NCBI RefSeq assembly: GCF_000203975.2
Contig: NZ_AFCF02000001.1
Coordinates: 875,783-939,782, forward strand
DNA length: 64,000 nt
Direction of reading: 5' to 3'
DNA from: Leisingera sp. ANG1
GTDB lineage: Bacteria > Pseudomonadota > Alphaproteobacteria > Rhodobacterales > Rhodobacteraceae
Under the pieces are notes generated by a model, which had not been told where the DNA came from, did not search any database, and saw nothing but the letters and a program-made list of their open reading frames with translations. Every line of letters starts with the position of its first letter. Position 1 is the first letter of the stretch. Shown in pieces: positions 34,116 to 42,603 of the stretch. The position numbers and the translations under genes were made by a program.

Positions 34116-36062
34116 ATGGCCCAAATCTCTCTCACTTTCCCCGATGGCAATGCACGATCCTATGACGCAGGCGTCACGCCCGCGCAGGTGGCCTCCGGCA
34201 TTTCCACCTCGCTGGCCAAGAAGGCCATCTCCGCCACCGTCAACGATCAGCACTGGGATCTGCAGTGGCCGATCGACAGCGACGCCACCATTGCCATCCA
34301 CACCATGAAGGACGAGGTCCAGGCCAATGAGCTGATCCGCCACGATCTGGCACATGTGATGGCGCGCGCGGTGCAAGAAATCTGGCCCGATACCAAGGTC
34401 ACCATCGGCCCGGTCATTGAAAACGGCTGGTACTACGACTTCGACCGCGCAGCCCCCTTCACCCCCGAAGACCTCGGCGCCATCGAGAAAAAGATGAAGG
34501 AAATCATCAACAAGCGTGATGAGGTCCGCACCGAGGTATGGGAACGCGACCGCGCGATCCAGCATTACACCGACAACAACGAGCCTTATAAGGTCGAGCT
34601 GATCGAGAGCATCCCGGGCGATGAGCCGCTGCGCATGTACTGGCACGGTGACTGGCAGGACCTCTGCCGCGGCCCGCACCTGCAGCACACCGGCCAACTG
34701 CCGGGCGATGCGTTCAAGCTGATGTCGATTGCCGGCGCCTACTGGCGCGGCGACAGCTCCCGCGCGATGCTGCAGCGCATCTACGGCGTTGCCTTCACCG
34801 GCAAGGAAAAGCTGAAGGCGCACCTCCACATGCTGGAAGAGGCCGCCAAGCGCGACCACCGCAAGCTGGGCCGCGAGATGGACCTGTTTCACATGCAGGA
34901 AGAGGCACCGGGGCAGATCTTCTGGCACCCGAACGGTTGGACCGTCTACACCCAGTTGCAGGACTACATGCGCCGCCAGCAGCGCAAGGGCGGCTATGTC
35001 GAAGTGAACACCCCGCAGGTCGTGGACCGCAAACTGTGGGAGGCCTCGGGCCACTGGGACAAGTACCAGGAGAACATGTTCATCGTCGAAGTGGACGAGG
35101 AACACGCCCGCGAGAAGGCTGTGAACGCTCTGAAGCCGATGAACTGCCCCTGCCACGTGCAGATCTTCAACCAGGGCCTCAAGTCCTACCGCGACCTCCC
35201 GCTGCGCATGGCCGAGTTTGGCTCCTGCAACCGGTATGAGCCCTCGGGCGCACTGCACGGCATCATGCGGGTGCGCGGCTTCACCCAGGACGACGGCCAC
35301 ATCTTCTGCGCCGAGGATCAGATCGAATCCGAAACCGCGGAATTCATCGACTTCCTGTCGAAGATCTACAAGGATCTGGGGTTCGAGAAGTTCTCGGTCA
35401 AATTCTCCGACCGCCCGGACACCCGCGCCGGGTCCGATGAAGTCTGGGACAAGGCAGAGGCCGCGCTTCTGTCCGCCACCCGCGCCGCCGGGATCGAACC
35501 GGAACTGAACCCGGGCGAAGGCGCCTTTTATGGCCCCAAGCTGGAGTTTGTGCTGACCGATGCCATCGGCCGTGACTGGCAGTGCGGCACCCACCAGGTG
35601 GACTTCGTGCTGCCGGAACGCCTGGACGCCACCTATATCGGCGCCGACGGTGCCAAGCACCGCCCGGTCATGCTGCACCGCGCCACCCTCGGCTCTTTCG
35701 AGCGTTTCATCGGCATCCTGATCGAGGAACACGCAGGCAAGCTGCCGTTCTGGCTGGCGCCGCGCCAGGTTGTGGTCGCCTCGATCACCTCCGACGCCGA
35801 TGACTACGTGCAAGAGGTCGTGGCCGAGCTGAAGAAGGCCGGCGTGCGCGCCGAGGCTGACATCCGCAACGAGAAGATCAACTACAAAGTCCGCGAGCAT
35901 TCCGTGGGCAAGGTTCCGGTCATTCTCGCCGTCGGCCACCGCGAGGTGGAGGAGCGCACCGTCTCTGTCCGCCGCCTTGGCGAAAAGCAGACCAAGGTGG
36001 AAAGCCTCGAAAATGTTACAAAGTCGCTGGCGGTGGAGGCCACCCCGCCGGACCTTCTGTAA
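34116..36062 (+). CDS. thrS: Threonyl-tRNA synthetase
   Basis: 648 aa class II synthetase. The N-terminal TGS domain is at residues 1-62 ([16 protein letters not shown]). Editing-domain residues follow ([21 protein letters not shown]). The catalytic core begins near 255, with class II motifs such as [41 protein letters not shown] and [29 protein letters not shown]. The anticodon-binding domain is at the C-terminus. The start at 34116 is set by GAGGAG about 10 bp upstream and the [11 protein letters not shown] start typical of the family. Confidence 0.98.
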   Translation: MAQISLTFPDGNARSYDAGVTPAQVASGISTSLAKKAISATVNDQHWDLQWPIDSDATIAIHTMKDEVQANELIRHDLAHVMARAVQEIWPDTKVTIGPVIENGWYYDFDRAAPFTPEDLGAIEKKMKEIINKRDEVRTEVWERDRAIQHYTDNNEPYKVELIESIPGDEPLRMYWHGDWQDLCRGPHLQHTGQLPGDAFKLMSIAGAYWRGDSSRAMLQRIYGVAFTGKEKLKAHLHMLEEAAKRDHRKLGREMDLFHMQEEAPGQIFWHPNGWTVYTQLQDYMRRQQRKGGYVEVNTPQVVDRKLWEASGHWDKYQENMFIVEVDEEHAREKAVNALKPMNCPCHVQIFNQGLKSYRDLPLRMAEFGSCNRYEPSGALHGIMRVRGFTQDDGHIFCAEDQIESETAEFIDFLSKIYKDLGFEKFSVKFSDRPDTRAGSDEVWDKAEAALLSATRAAGIEPELNPGEGAFYGPKLEFVLTDAIGRDWQCGTHQVDFVLPERLDATYIGADGAKHRPVMLHRATLGSFERFIGILIEEHAGKLPFWLAPRQVVVASITSDADDYVQEVVAELKKAGVRAEADIRNEKINYKVREHSVGKVPVILAVGHREVEERTVSVRRLGEKQTKVESLENVTKSLAVEATPPDLL

Positions 36063-36087
36063 CATTCCGTCCCGAAAACAGCATCAG

Positions 36088-36111
36088 CGGCCCCCATCCG
36101 GGGGCCGTTTT
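36088..36111 (+). terminator. Intrinsic terminator of thrS
   Basis: CGGCCCCC-ATCC-GGGGGCCG perfect 8-bp stem followed by TTTTG, 25 bp after the thrS stop. Confidence 0.9.
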
Positions 36112-36162
36112 GTTTCAAAATCCGGTAAAACCCCGCGATTTCAGCTCTTTGCGCTGCAATCC

Positions 36163-36194
36163 TGTCTCACATACGCTGACGCAGACGTGAGACA
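36163..36194. promoter_or_regulatory. Inverted repeat upstream of the bufferin operon
   Basis: TGTCTCAC (36163-36170) and GTGAGACA (36187-36194) are perfect 8-bp arms 16 bp apart, about 90 bp before the bufferin start. This is a plausible operator for a metal-responsive regulator. The cognate regulator is not in this window. Confidence 0.5.
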
Positions 36195-36283
36195 CGGCCT
36201 CGTGACTTAATTTCCTGAAAGCCCCGGGTTAGTGTTTTCCTGTCAACACGACACCGCATGTTAAACCGAAAGGAATTCACGAG

Positions 36284-36589
36284 ATGTCGACCACCGCAAA
36301 ATCCCTGGCCGTTGCCAGCGCCGTTGCCGCCGCTCTGACCGCAGCTTCGACCATCCCCGCTGCTGCTGCCACCAAGGAAAAATGCTACGGCGTTTCGCTG
36401 GCAGGCCAGAACGACTGCGCCGCCGGCCCCGGCACCACCTGCGCCGGCACCTCGACCACCGACTACCAGGGCAATGCCTGGACTCTGGTGGACGCAGGCA
36501 CCTGCGAGGGCATGGAACTGCCCGCGATGGCAGACGGCACTGAGCGCAAGGGCTCGCTGGAGCCGCTGGAGCGCGACCTGCCGGCATAA
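36284..36589 (+). CDS. bufA1: Bufferin-type RiPP metallophore precursor (DUF2282)
   Basis: 101 aa DUF2282 protein, now described as the precursor of bufferins: ribosomal, post-translationally modified copper-binding peptides exported to the periplasm. An N-terminal signal peptide runs to about residue 29 ([18 protein letters not shown]). Four cysteines, C34, C45, C53 and C74, are the expected sites of modification by the MNIO enzyme. It is 69 bp upstream of that enzyme, separated by a hairpin, which suggests more precursor than enzyme is made. AAGGA lies 9-10 bp before the ATG. Confidence 0.9.
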   Translation: MSTTAKSLAVASAVAAALTAASTIPAAAATKEKCYGVSLAGQNDCAAGPGTTCAGTSTTDYQGNAWTLVDAGTCEGMELPAMADGTERKGSLEPLERDLPA

Positions 36590-36605
36590 GACCGGCTTGA
36601 ATTCA

Positions 36606-36635
36606 GGGGCGGGAGTGTCAATTCCCGCCCCTTTT
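36606..36635 (+). terminator. Attenuator between the bufferin precursor and its modifying enzyme
   Basis: GGGGCGGGA / TCCCGCCCC (36606-36614, 36623-36631), 8-base loop, followed by TTTT. As a partial terminator it would give an excess of precursor transcript over the downstream genes. Confidence 0.8.
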
Positions 36636-36658
36636 GCACCCGGACCACAGGACCCGCC

Positions 36659-37513
36659 ATGCTTGACACTGCTGCACATGACAGGCTGCCCGCCGCCCCC
36701 GGCGTTGGCTACAAGCCGCAGCATTTCGCCCAGATCACCGCCGAACCGGGCAGCGTCAAATGGCTGGAAATACACGCCGAGAACTACATGGGCGACGGCG
36801 GACGTCCAATTGCGCAGCTGCGCCACCTGTCCGAACGCTTTGCTATGTCAGTTCACGGCGTCGGCCTGTCGATCGGCGGCGAGGGCGCCCTGGATGCGGA
36901 CCACCTCGCCCGGCTCAAGCATCTGGTTGGCTGGCTGAACCCTGCCAGCTTCTCCGAGCATCTGGCCTGGTCCACCCACGACAGTCATTTCTACAACGAC
37001 CTGCTGCCGCTGCCCTACACGGACACCAGCCTGCAGCGGATTTGTGATCATATCGACGAACTGCAGGACACCATTGGCCGCAGGATGCTGCTGGAAAACC
37101 CTTCCAGCTACCTCGCCTTTGCCGAGAGCACCTGGTCCGAGCCTGAATTCCTGGCCGAAATCTCCCGCCGCACCGGCTGCGGGCTGCTTCTGGACGTGAA
37201 CAACGTCTTTGTGTCCGCCACCAACCTCGATTTCTCGCCCCAGGGCTACATCGACGCCTTCCCGCTGGACAAGGTCGGCGAGATCCACCTTGGCGGCCAC
37301 GACGAGGATGAGGACGACCACGGCCGCCCGCTGCTGATCGACAGCCACGGGCGCGAAGTGGTGGATCCGGTCTGGGCGCTCTTGGATTACACGCTGGCAA
37401 AATCCGGCCCCAAGCCGGTGCTGATCGAATGGGACAACGACGTACCGGACTGGCCCGTGCTGGAAGCCGAGGCCGCCCGCGCCGCAACCGCGTTGGAGCG
37501 CGTTCCGGCATGA
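36659..37513 (+). CDS. bufB: MNIO/DUF692 family bufferin-modifying enzyme
   Basis: 284 aa TIM-barrel-like protein of the multinuclear non-heme iron dependent oxidative enzyme family. Metal-ligand candidates are H66 (SVHGVG), E146/N147 (LLENPS), D179/N181 (LLLDVNN), H210 and H214 (EIHLGGHDE), D228/H230 (IDSHG) and E257 (IEWDND). Related enzymes modify cysteine residues of bufferin precursors. The stop overlaps the next start by 4 bp (ATGA). Confidence 0.9.
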   Translation: MLDTAAHDRLPAAPGVGYKPQHFAQITAEPGSVKWLEIHAENYMGDGGRPIAQLRHLSERFAMSVHGVGLSIGGEGALDADHLARLKHLVGWLNPASFSEHLAWSTHDSHFYNDLLPLPYTDTSLQRICDHIDELQDTIGRRMLLENPSSYLAFAESTWSEPEFLAEISRRTGCGLLLDVNNVFVSATNLDFSPQGYIDAFPLDKVGEIHLGGHDEDEDDHGRPLLIDSHGREVVDPVWALLDYTLAKSGPKPVLIEWDNDVPDWPVLEAEAARAATALERVPA

Positions 37514-38265
37514 GTGTGACCCAGACAGAATTCACCCGCGCCATGATGGATGCGGGCCAGCCGGTGCCGGACGGTCTGATCGACCATCAGGCCCAGCCCG
37601 CCGGGCGCCGCTTCAGCGTGTACCGCAACAATGTGGCCGTCTCCCTGACCGATGCCATGCACAGCGCCTTTCCGGTGATTGCCAAGCTTCTGGGAAAGCA
37701 GAACATGGACGGGCTGGCAGGCATCTACCTGCGCCAGCATCCCCCTTCCTCACCGCTAATGATGTTCTACGGCGAACATTTCCCTGCCTTCCTCGAAGGC
37801 ATGCAGCAGCTCAAGCACCTCGGCTACCTTGGCGATGTCGCCCGGCTGGAATTGGCCCTGCGCCGCGCCTACCATGCTGCCGATGCCGCGCCCATTACCC
37901 CTGACGCGCTTGGAGCCCTTCCGCCAGACCAGCTGATGAACACTTGGCTGACGCTTGCGCCCGCAGTGCAGGTCATCTGTTCGCCTTGGCCCGTCCACGC
38001 CATCTGGCGCTTCAACACCGAGGACGGCGCGCCCAAGCCTGAACCGCAGGCCCAGGATGTGCTGGTCACCCGTCCTGAATTCGACCCCATTCCCCAGGCT
38101 CTGCCCCTCGGCGGGGCCCTCTGGATCCGCGCCCTGATGAAGGGCGCCACCATCGGCGAAGCGCTGGAACAGGCCGCCGCCGCAGACGAAACCTTCGACC
38201 TGGGTGCCACGCTGGCCCTGCTGTTGCAGGGCCACGCGATCACCGGATTGGACAGCAAAGGGTAA
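37510..38265 (+). CDS. bufC: DUF2063 protein, probable substrate-recognition partner of the MNIO enzyme
   Basis: 251 aa. The N-terminal DUF2063 domain (QTEFTRAMMDAGQPVPDGLI, RFSVYRNNVAVSLTDAMHSAFPVIAKLLG) is the usual partner of DUF692 enzymes and is thought to deliver the precursor. It is translationally coupled to the enzyme (ATGA overlap), so the two probably form a complex. Database names as a DNA-binding domain are misleading for this family. Confidence 0.88.
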   Translation: MSVTQTEFTRAMMDAGQPVPDGLIDHQAQPAGRRFSVYRNNVAVSLTDAMHSAFPVIAKLLGKQNMDGLAGIYLRQHPPSSPLMMFYGEHFPAFLEGMQQLKHLGYLGDVARLELALRRAYHAADAAPITPDALGALPPDQLMNTWLTLAPAVQVICSPWPVHAIWRFNTEDGAPKPEPQAQDVLVTRPEFDPIPQALPLGGALWIRALMKGATIGEALEQAAAADETFDLGATLALLLQGHAITGLDSKG

Positions 38266-38269
38266 ATCC

Positions 38270-38833
38270 ATGCACGCACTTGTCTCCATTCACGACGCCG
38301 TCTTCCGCCAGGTGGAAAGGGGCGGCAACTGGCTGCTGCCGCTGGCAGCGCGCTTTGTTTTCGCCTCCACCCTGCTGCTCTACTTCTGGAACTCCGGCCT
38401 GACCAAGCTGGGCGACGGCATCCTCGGCCTGTTCAGCCCTTCGATCGGCGCCTACAGCCAAATCTTCCCGAAACAGCTGGAGGCGGTCGGCTATGACGTC
38501 TCCCAGTTCGGGCTATTCCAGAAACTGGTTGTGCTGGCCGGCACCTACGCCGAGTTCATCTTGCCGCTGCTGATCGTGATCGGCCTTCTGACCCGCCTCG
38601 CTTCGCTTGGCATGATCGGCTTTGTCATCGTGCAATCGCTGACCGACATCTACGGCCACGGTGCAACCGACGACAAAACCCTTGGCGCGCTGTTCGACCG
38701 CTTCCCTGACGCGGTGATCCTGGACCAGCGGCTGTTCTGGGTCTTCTTGCTGGCGGTCCTGGTGGTCAAAGGCGCCGGAGCGCTCTCTGTGGACGCCCTG
38801 CTACGCAACCGGATGGAACCGGCCATCGCCTGA
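38270..38833 (+). CDS. DoxX family membrane protein of the bufferin operon
   Basis: 187 aa with four hydrophobic segments (LPLAARFVFASTLLLYFWNSG, LVVLAGTYAEFILPLLIVIGLLTR, LASLGMIGFVIVQSL, LFWVFLLAVLVVKGAGALS). DoxX-type proteins often close bufferin operons, perhaps maintaining redox balance or membrane delivery. It starts 4 bp after the bufC stop. A strong bidirectional terminator follows. Confidence 0.87.
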   Translation: MHALVSIHDAVFRQVERGGNWLLPLAARFVFASTLLLYFWNSGLTKLGDGILGLFSPSIGAYSQIFPKQLEAVGYDVSQFGLFQKLVVLAGTYAEFILPLLIVIGLLTRLASLGMIGFVIVQSLTDIYGHGATDDKTLGALFDRFPDAVILDQRLFWVFLLAVLVVKGAGALSVDALLRNRMEPAIA

Positions 38834-38854
38834 CACTGAACAATTGGCAAAAAC

Positions 38855-38889
38855 AAAAGGCGCCCTGCCCCCGGCAGCGGCGCCTTTTT
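38855..38889. terminator. Bidirectional terminator ending the bufferin operon and the next convergent gene
   Basis: AAAAGGCGCC / GGCGCCTTTTT outer stem (38855-38864, 38879-38889) with an inner CTGCC/GGCAG stem. It has A-run and T-run on both sides, so it serves convergent genes in both directions. Confidence 0.9.
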
Positions 38890-38908
38890 CATGCGGTTCC
38901 GCTAAGGA

Positions 38909-39277
38909 TCAGAAATGCGCCTTGGGCTCATCCGGCTTGCCCGCCGCCAGCGCCATCAAGCCGCCCACCGCAGCAAAGCTAAGCGGGAAGATGGTGAAGA
39001 CATTGAGGCCAAAGCCCGCATACATCCCCGCCGCCGATCCCAACAGCAGGATACCACCCCACAAGGCCCGCGCCCGCGCCATCGCGCCGCCGGCAATCGC
39101 CAGCAGCGGCGACAGCACAGCCAGCAGCCGCAATTTCTCGACGTTCTCGACCTGTTCGGCCAGCCCCTCGACCTCGCCAAAATGCTCCACCGCGGCGGTA
39201 TAGCCATAGCCGAAGAACCCCACCACCATGCCGAAAATCCCGGCGATGATCCCCAGAACAAGGGCTGCATTCCGCAT
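38909..39277 (-). CDS. Hypothetical membrane protein, 122 aa
   Basis: Four hydrophobic segments (residues 4-24, 50-67, 71-87, 91-112), with a short soluble loop after the first (AAVEHFGEVEGLAEQVENVEKLR). It is a small inner-membrane protein with no family recognised. Convergent with the bufferin operon and separated by the strong terminator; probably unrelated to it. Confidence 0.65.
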   Translation of the reverse strand: MRNAALVLGIIAGIFGMVVGFFGYGYTAAVEHFGEVEGLAEQVENVEKLRLLAVLSPLLAIAGGAMARARALWGGILLLGSAAGMYAGFGLNVFTIFPLSFAAVGGLMALAAGKPDEPKAHF

Positions 39278-39319
39278 TATACGTCTCCTGAAATCTGCCG
39301 TAACGACATATGCGCCGCC

Positions 39320-39637
39320 TTAGGCCGCGCCAAGGGCCGCCTTCGTGTTCTGATCCCATCCCAGGAATAATTCCCCGTTACGCTCAATCAGTGGCCGCTT
39401 CATCAGTGCCGGATGCGCGCGCAGCAGGTCCAGCGGCTCCCCCGCACGTTCTTCTTCGCTTAACCCCCGCCAAGTGGTGGAGCGGGTATTGACCAGCTTG
39501 ACCCCGAACTGAGCATGGGCTGCTTCCAGCAGGCCGTCCGGCATCCCGTCCGTGCGGATATCGACCAGACTCGAATCCGGAAGCGCTTTCAACGCCTTAC
39601 GGCAGGTATCGCAGTTCTTGAGTCCATAGATTTTCAT
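39320..39637 (-). CDS. ArsC/Spx-family thioredoxin-fold protein
   Basis: 105 aa. YGLKNCDTCRKALKALPD at the N-terminus gives the CxxC motif of the ArsC-like YffB/Spx group, and RPLIERNGELFLGWDQN is the C-terminal signature. Relatives are arsenate reductase-like with unproven activity; no other arsenic gene is near, so arsenate reduction is unproven. Single cytoplasmic domain. Confidence 0.83.
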   Translation of the reverse strand: MKIYGLKNCDTCRKALKALPDSSLVDIRTDGMPDGLLEAAHAQFGVKLVNTRSTTWRGLSEEERAGEPLDLLRAHPALMKRPLIERNGELFLGWDQNTKAALGAA

Positions 39638-39826
39638 GTTGCCTTCACTCTCCCCAGCCGGAATTCACACAATTTATGGTGGAATTATCCGGTTTCTCTT
39701 GATTTTCGGCCAACCCGTGTAAAACTCTAGGTTGTCCAGCCTCGCCTTGCCCTTCGCGGTCAGGGTACAGGCCGGATGCCCCGGGATGCCCCTGGGCGAC
39801 GTGCAAAGTAGAAGGAGACACGGGAA

Positions 39827-40033
39827 ATGCCAAGCGGCACCGTGAAGTGGTTCAACACCACCAAAGGGTACGGGTTTATTGAACCCGATGAAGGCGGCAA
39901 AGATGTGTTTGTGCACATTTCAGCGGTGGAGCGGTCGGGCATGACCGGCCTCGCCGACAATATGAAAATCGCCTATGAGCTGTCCGAAGGCCGTGATGGC
40001 CGGCAAATGGCAGCAGAGCTTAAGGCTGTATAG
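39827..40033 (+). CDS. Cold-shock domain protein (CspA family)
   Basis: 68 aa single OB-fold domain. RNP1 is KGYGFIEP and RNP2 is DVFVHISAVE. It binds single-stranded nucleic acid and is usually an RNA chaperone. Start 39827 follows GAAGGAGACACGGGAA. Divergent from the ArsC-like gene, with nearly 190 bp between them. Confidence 0.95.
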   Translation: MPSGTVKWFNTTKGYGFIEPDEGGKDVFVHISAVERSGMTGLADNMKIAYELSEGRDGRQMAAELKAV

Positions 40034-40048
40034 CCTATCAATTCTGCA

Positions 40049-40075
40049 CTGCGCCCGGGTGCTGACTGGGCGCAG
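40049..40075 (+). terminator. Hairpin after the cold-shock gene
   Basis: CTGCGCCC / GGGCGCAG with an 11-base loop, no T-run. Lies in the 57-bp convergent spacer before folA. Confidence 0.4.
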
Positions 40076-40090
40076 GCACTGCCAGCGGCC

Positions 40091-40570
40091 TCAGGACCGC
40101 CGCAGGTATTCCACCATCACACAGGCCGGATCGCTGTCGCGAAGCACTGTTTCTCCGGCCTTGAACCACTTGTCTGCCTGAAACTCCGGGAAATAGGCAT
40201 CTGCATCCTCGATGGTCAGATCCACCTCGGTGACCAGCAGCCGGTCCGCCATATCCAGCATCCCACGATAGATCCCCTCACCGCCAATGCCATAGACGCG
40301 CCGGTAGCCTTGCGCATAGGCTGCTTCCACCGCCGCCTCGATCGACGGAAGCACAATCTCCGCTGCCTGCGGGTTGGAGGACACCACCAGATTGAGCCGG
40401 TTCTTCAACGGCTTCACCGGCAGGCTGTCCCAGGTGTTGCGGCCCATGATGATGGCGCCGCCCAGGGTCTCACGCTGGAACGCCTTCAAATCCTCCGGCG
40501 CAAACCAGGGGATATCATTGTCCTTGCCGATGGCACCGTTGCGCGCCCGCGCAGCGATCAGGGTAATCAT
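40091..40570 (-). CDS. folA: Dihydrofolate reductase
   Basis: 159 aa. MITLIAARARNGAIGKDNDIPWFAPEDLKAFQRET, then IIMGRNTWDSL and IGGEGIYRGMLDMADRLLVTEVD, give the active-site and NADPH-binding motifs of DHFR. It regenerates tetrahydrofolate consumed by thymidylate synthase, encoded just upstream and probably co-transcribed (31-bp gap). Confidence 0.96.
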   Translation of the reverse strand: MITLIAARARNGAIGKDNDIPWFAPEDLKAFQRETLGGAIIMGRNTWDSLPVKPLKNRLNLVVSSNPQAAEIVLPSIEAAVEAAYAQGYRRVYGIGGEGIYRGMLDMADRLLVTEVDLTIEDADAYFPEFQADKWFKAGETVLRDSDPACVMVEYLRRS

Positions 40571-40601
40571 GCCTGTTGTCCTTGCCCGTGTTACTTGCCT
40601 G

Positions 40602-41435
40602 TCAGACCGCCACCGGCGCCTTGATCACTGGGTCGGGGTCATAGTTCAGGATTTCAAAGTCATCAAAGGTGAAATCGAAAATCGAATTCACCTGCCGCTT
40701 GATCTGCAGCTGCGGCAGCGGCTTGGGACTGCGCGAGAGCTGCAGCTGCACCTGCTCCACATGGTTCGAATAGATATGCGCGTCGCCCATCGTGTGCACG
40801 AAATCCCCAGCCTCGTAACCGGTCACATGCGCCAGCATGGCCAGAAGCAGAGAATAAGACGCGATGTTGAACGGCACCCCCAGGAACATGTCGGCGGAGC
40901 GCTGATAGAGCTGCATGTGCATCTTGCCGCCTGCAACCCGCACCTGCCACAGCGTATGGCAAGGCGGCAGCGCCATGTCCGGCACATCCGCAGGGTTCCA
41001 GGCTGAGACGATCAGGCGGCGGCTGTCCGGGCTTTTGCGGATCATCTCCACCAGATCCGAAATCTGGTCGACACTGCCCGCACGGTACAGCGGCTCATCC
41101 CCTAGGGTCCCTTCAGCCAGTTCCAGCTTGGGAAAGCGGCGCCACTGGTGGCCGTAAACCGGTCCCAAGTCGCCGTTCTCATCCGCCCACTCGTCCCAGA
41201 TCGACACCCCGTTTTCCTTCAAGTAGCGGATGTTGGTGTCGCCGGACAGGAACCACAGCAGCTCATGAATGATGGAGCGCAGATGCAGCTTCTTGGTGGT
41301 CACCAGCGGAAAGCCTTCCGCCAGGGAATAGCGCGCCTGCATCCCGAAACAGGACAGCGTTCCGGTGCCGGTCCGGTCATCCGACGGCACCCCGTGATCC
41401 AGAATGAATTGTAGCTGATCGTGATACTGCTGCAT
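40602..41435 (-). CDS. thyA: Thymidylate synthase
   Basis: 277 aa, methylates dUMP with methylene-THF. The active-site cysteine is C159 in ALPPCH. DRTGTGT (20-26), [10 protein letters not shown] (59-68), [21 protein letters not shown] and HIYSNHVEQ are conserved. Slightly longer than E. coli ThyA (264 aa) because of a short insertion near residues 102-122. It precedes folA on the same strand, the common thyA-folA pairing. Confidence 0.97.
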   Translation of the reverse strand: MQQYHDQLQFILDHGVPSDDRTGTGTLSCFGMQARYSLAEGFPLVTTKKLHLRSIIHELLWFLSGDTNIRYLKENGVSIWDEWADENGDLGPVYGHQWRRFPKLELAEGTLGDEPLYRAGSVDQISDLVEMIRKSPDSRRLIVSAWNPADVPDMALPPCHTLWQVRVAGGKMHMQLYQRSADMFLGVPFNIASYSLLLAMLAHVTGYEAGDFVHTMGDAHIYSNHVEQVQLQLSRSPKPLPQLQIKRQVNSIFDFTFDDFEILNYDPDPVIKAPVAV

Positions 41436-41683
41436 TTCCGCCCCCTGCCGCTGCCCGGAATATCACCCCGGCATACTCAATGCCACGCCGCACGCCAAGA
41501 CAGAAAATACCCCCTTTGGCACCCCGTCACCCTACCATATCTGCCACTCAACGCGATACAGGAAACTACATGCAGGTAGCGCATCCGCCACGGTTGCGCC
41601 CAAAACCGCGCTGTTCAATTGACAAGCGCAGCGCTGCGGCCGAAGGTAGCGCAAAACGATAAAACATATTGAGGTAGAGGCAG

Positions 41684-42601
41684 ATGAGGCGCTTTTGGCT
41701 AGGGCTCGCGGCAGCGTCCGTGGTGTCCGCATGCGGCGGGGGGAATCCCTTCACCACAACGACTGATGACGATACGGACACCGGCACGGATACCGAGTCG
41801 GCGATCCCAGATGCTTTGGCAAACGATCTTGAAAGCGTTAGCTATGACCCGTCCAATCAAACGCTGACCGTGTCAGGCGTGAGTTTGGATGAAACACCGT
41901 TCTCCGCCTCCTACGTTCGCAAGACCGCCCTAGACCGGGACGGTTACGAAGCCTACACGGTTCAAGACTCGTCCCTTGACCGCCATTCCACCGCCTATGT
42001 CCGCCAGATCGAGGGCGGATACGCCGTTGTTGTCGCAACAGGCGGGCAGTTCAACTACTACTTCGCCGGTACAAACTATGGCCGCACCGGCAGCTATTCT
42101 GCGCCAGACACGGATCAGCCTTCTGGCGGTCTCGTCAGTTATGCAGGGTCGTATGTAGGCCTCTTGAACACTGCTGGAAGCGGAGAAGACCTTCTTCCTG
42201 TTGCCGCCGGTACGCCATCGGAGCTTCAGCCCGACCAAGCCGCGGAAATAACGGGAGATGTGTTTATTAACGCTGATTTCGCCGATAACACTGTAAACGG
42301 CCTGATCTACAATCGTGCCGTTACGGACAACGGGTCAGCGTCTCCAGCCAATTTGGAGCTGGCACCGACGTCCATTACCGAGGACGGAACGTTCACTGGT
42401 GATGTTTCGATCGACAAAACCAATTTCGGCGAGTACGGTGGGATATTCTCCGGCACTGATGCAGCAGCCGTAGCTGGGAGCGTTCACGCTACAGGTCATA
42501 TCGACGGGTATTCTTCAGACATTGAGGAATACGGCGTGTTTGTTCTCGGGCAATGCGGGGGCGACAACAGCGACCCGGTCTGCGATCAGCCAACCCCGTA
42601 A
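41684..42601 (+). CDS. Slam-dependent-type surface lipoprotein candidate
   Basis: 305 aa. The lipobox is SVVSAC, with C17 as the lipidation site, followed by an acidic low-complexity linker (TTTTDDDTDTGTDTESA). The soluble part ends with EYGGIFSGTDAAAVAGSVHATG, like the beta-barrel lobe of TbpB/hemophilin-like proteins handled by Slam translocons. It is immediately upstream of a Slam-like barrel gene (2-bp gap), strong context for an exported surface lipoprotein. The GC content looks lower than its neighbours by eye. The ligand is unknown; metal or haem binding is only a possibility. Confidence 0.8.
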   Translation: MRRFWLGLAAASVVSACGGGNPFTTTTDDDTDTGTDTESAIPDALANDLESVSYDPSNQTLTVSGVSLDETPFSASYVRKTALDRDGYEAYTVQDSSLDRHSTAYVRQIEGGYAVVVATGGQFNYYFAGTNYGRTGSYSAPDTDQPSGGLVSYAGSYVGLLNTAGSGEDLLPVAAGTPSELQPDQAAEITGDVFINADFADNTVNGLIYNRAVTDNGSASPANLELAPTSITEDGTFTGDVSIDKTNFGEYGGIFSGTDAAAVAGSVHATGHIDGYSSDIEEYGVFVLGQCGGDNSDPVCDQPTP

Positions 42602-42603
42602 AC

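Noticed and set aside
33933-36065. Long minus-strand open frame opposite thrS
   Set aside because: Same reason: thrS is complete on the plus strand, and the antisense text has low-complexity shadow composition.
37510-38265. DNA-binding regulator (as some database names suggest)
   Set aside because: The DUF2063 fold is a bufferin partner protein; no helix-turn-helix is visible.
39320-39637. Arsenic resistance determinant
   Set aside because: ArsC/Spx-like YffB proteins are widespread without arsenate activity, and no arsR, arsB or arsH is adjacent.
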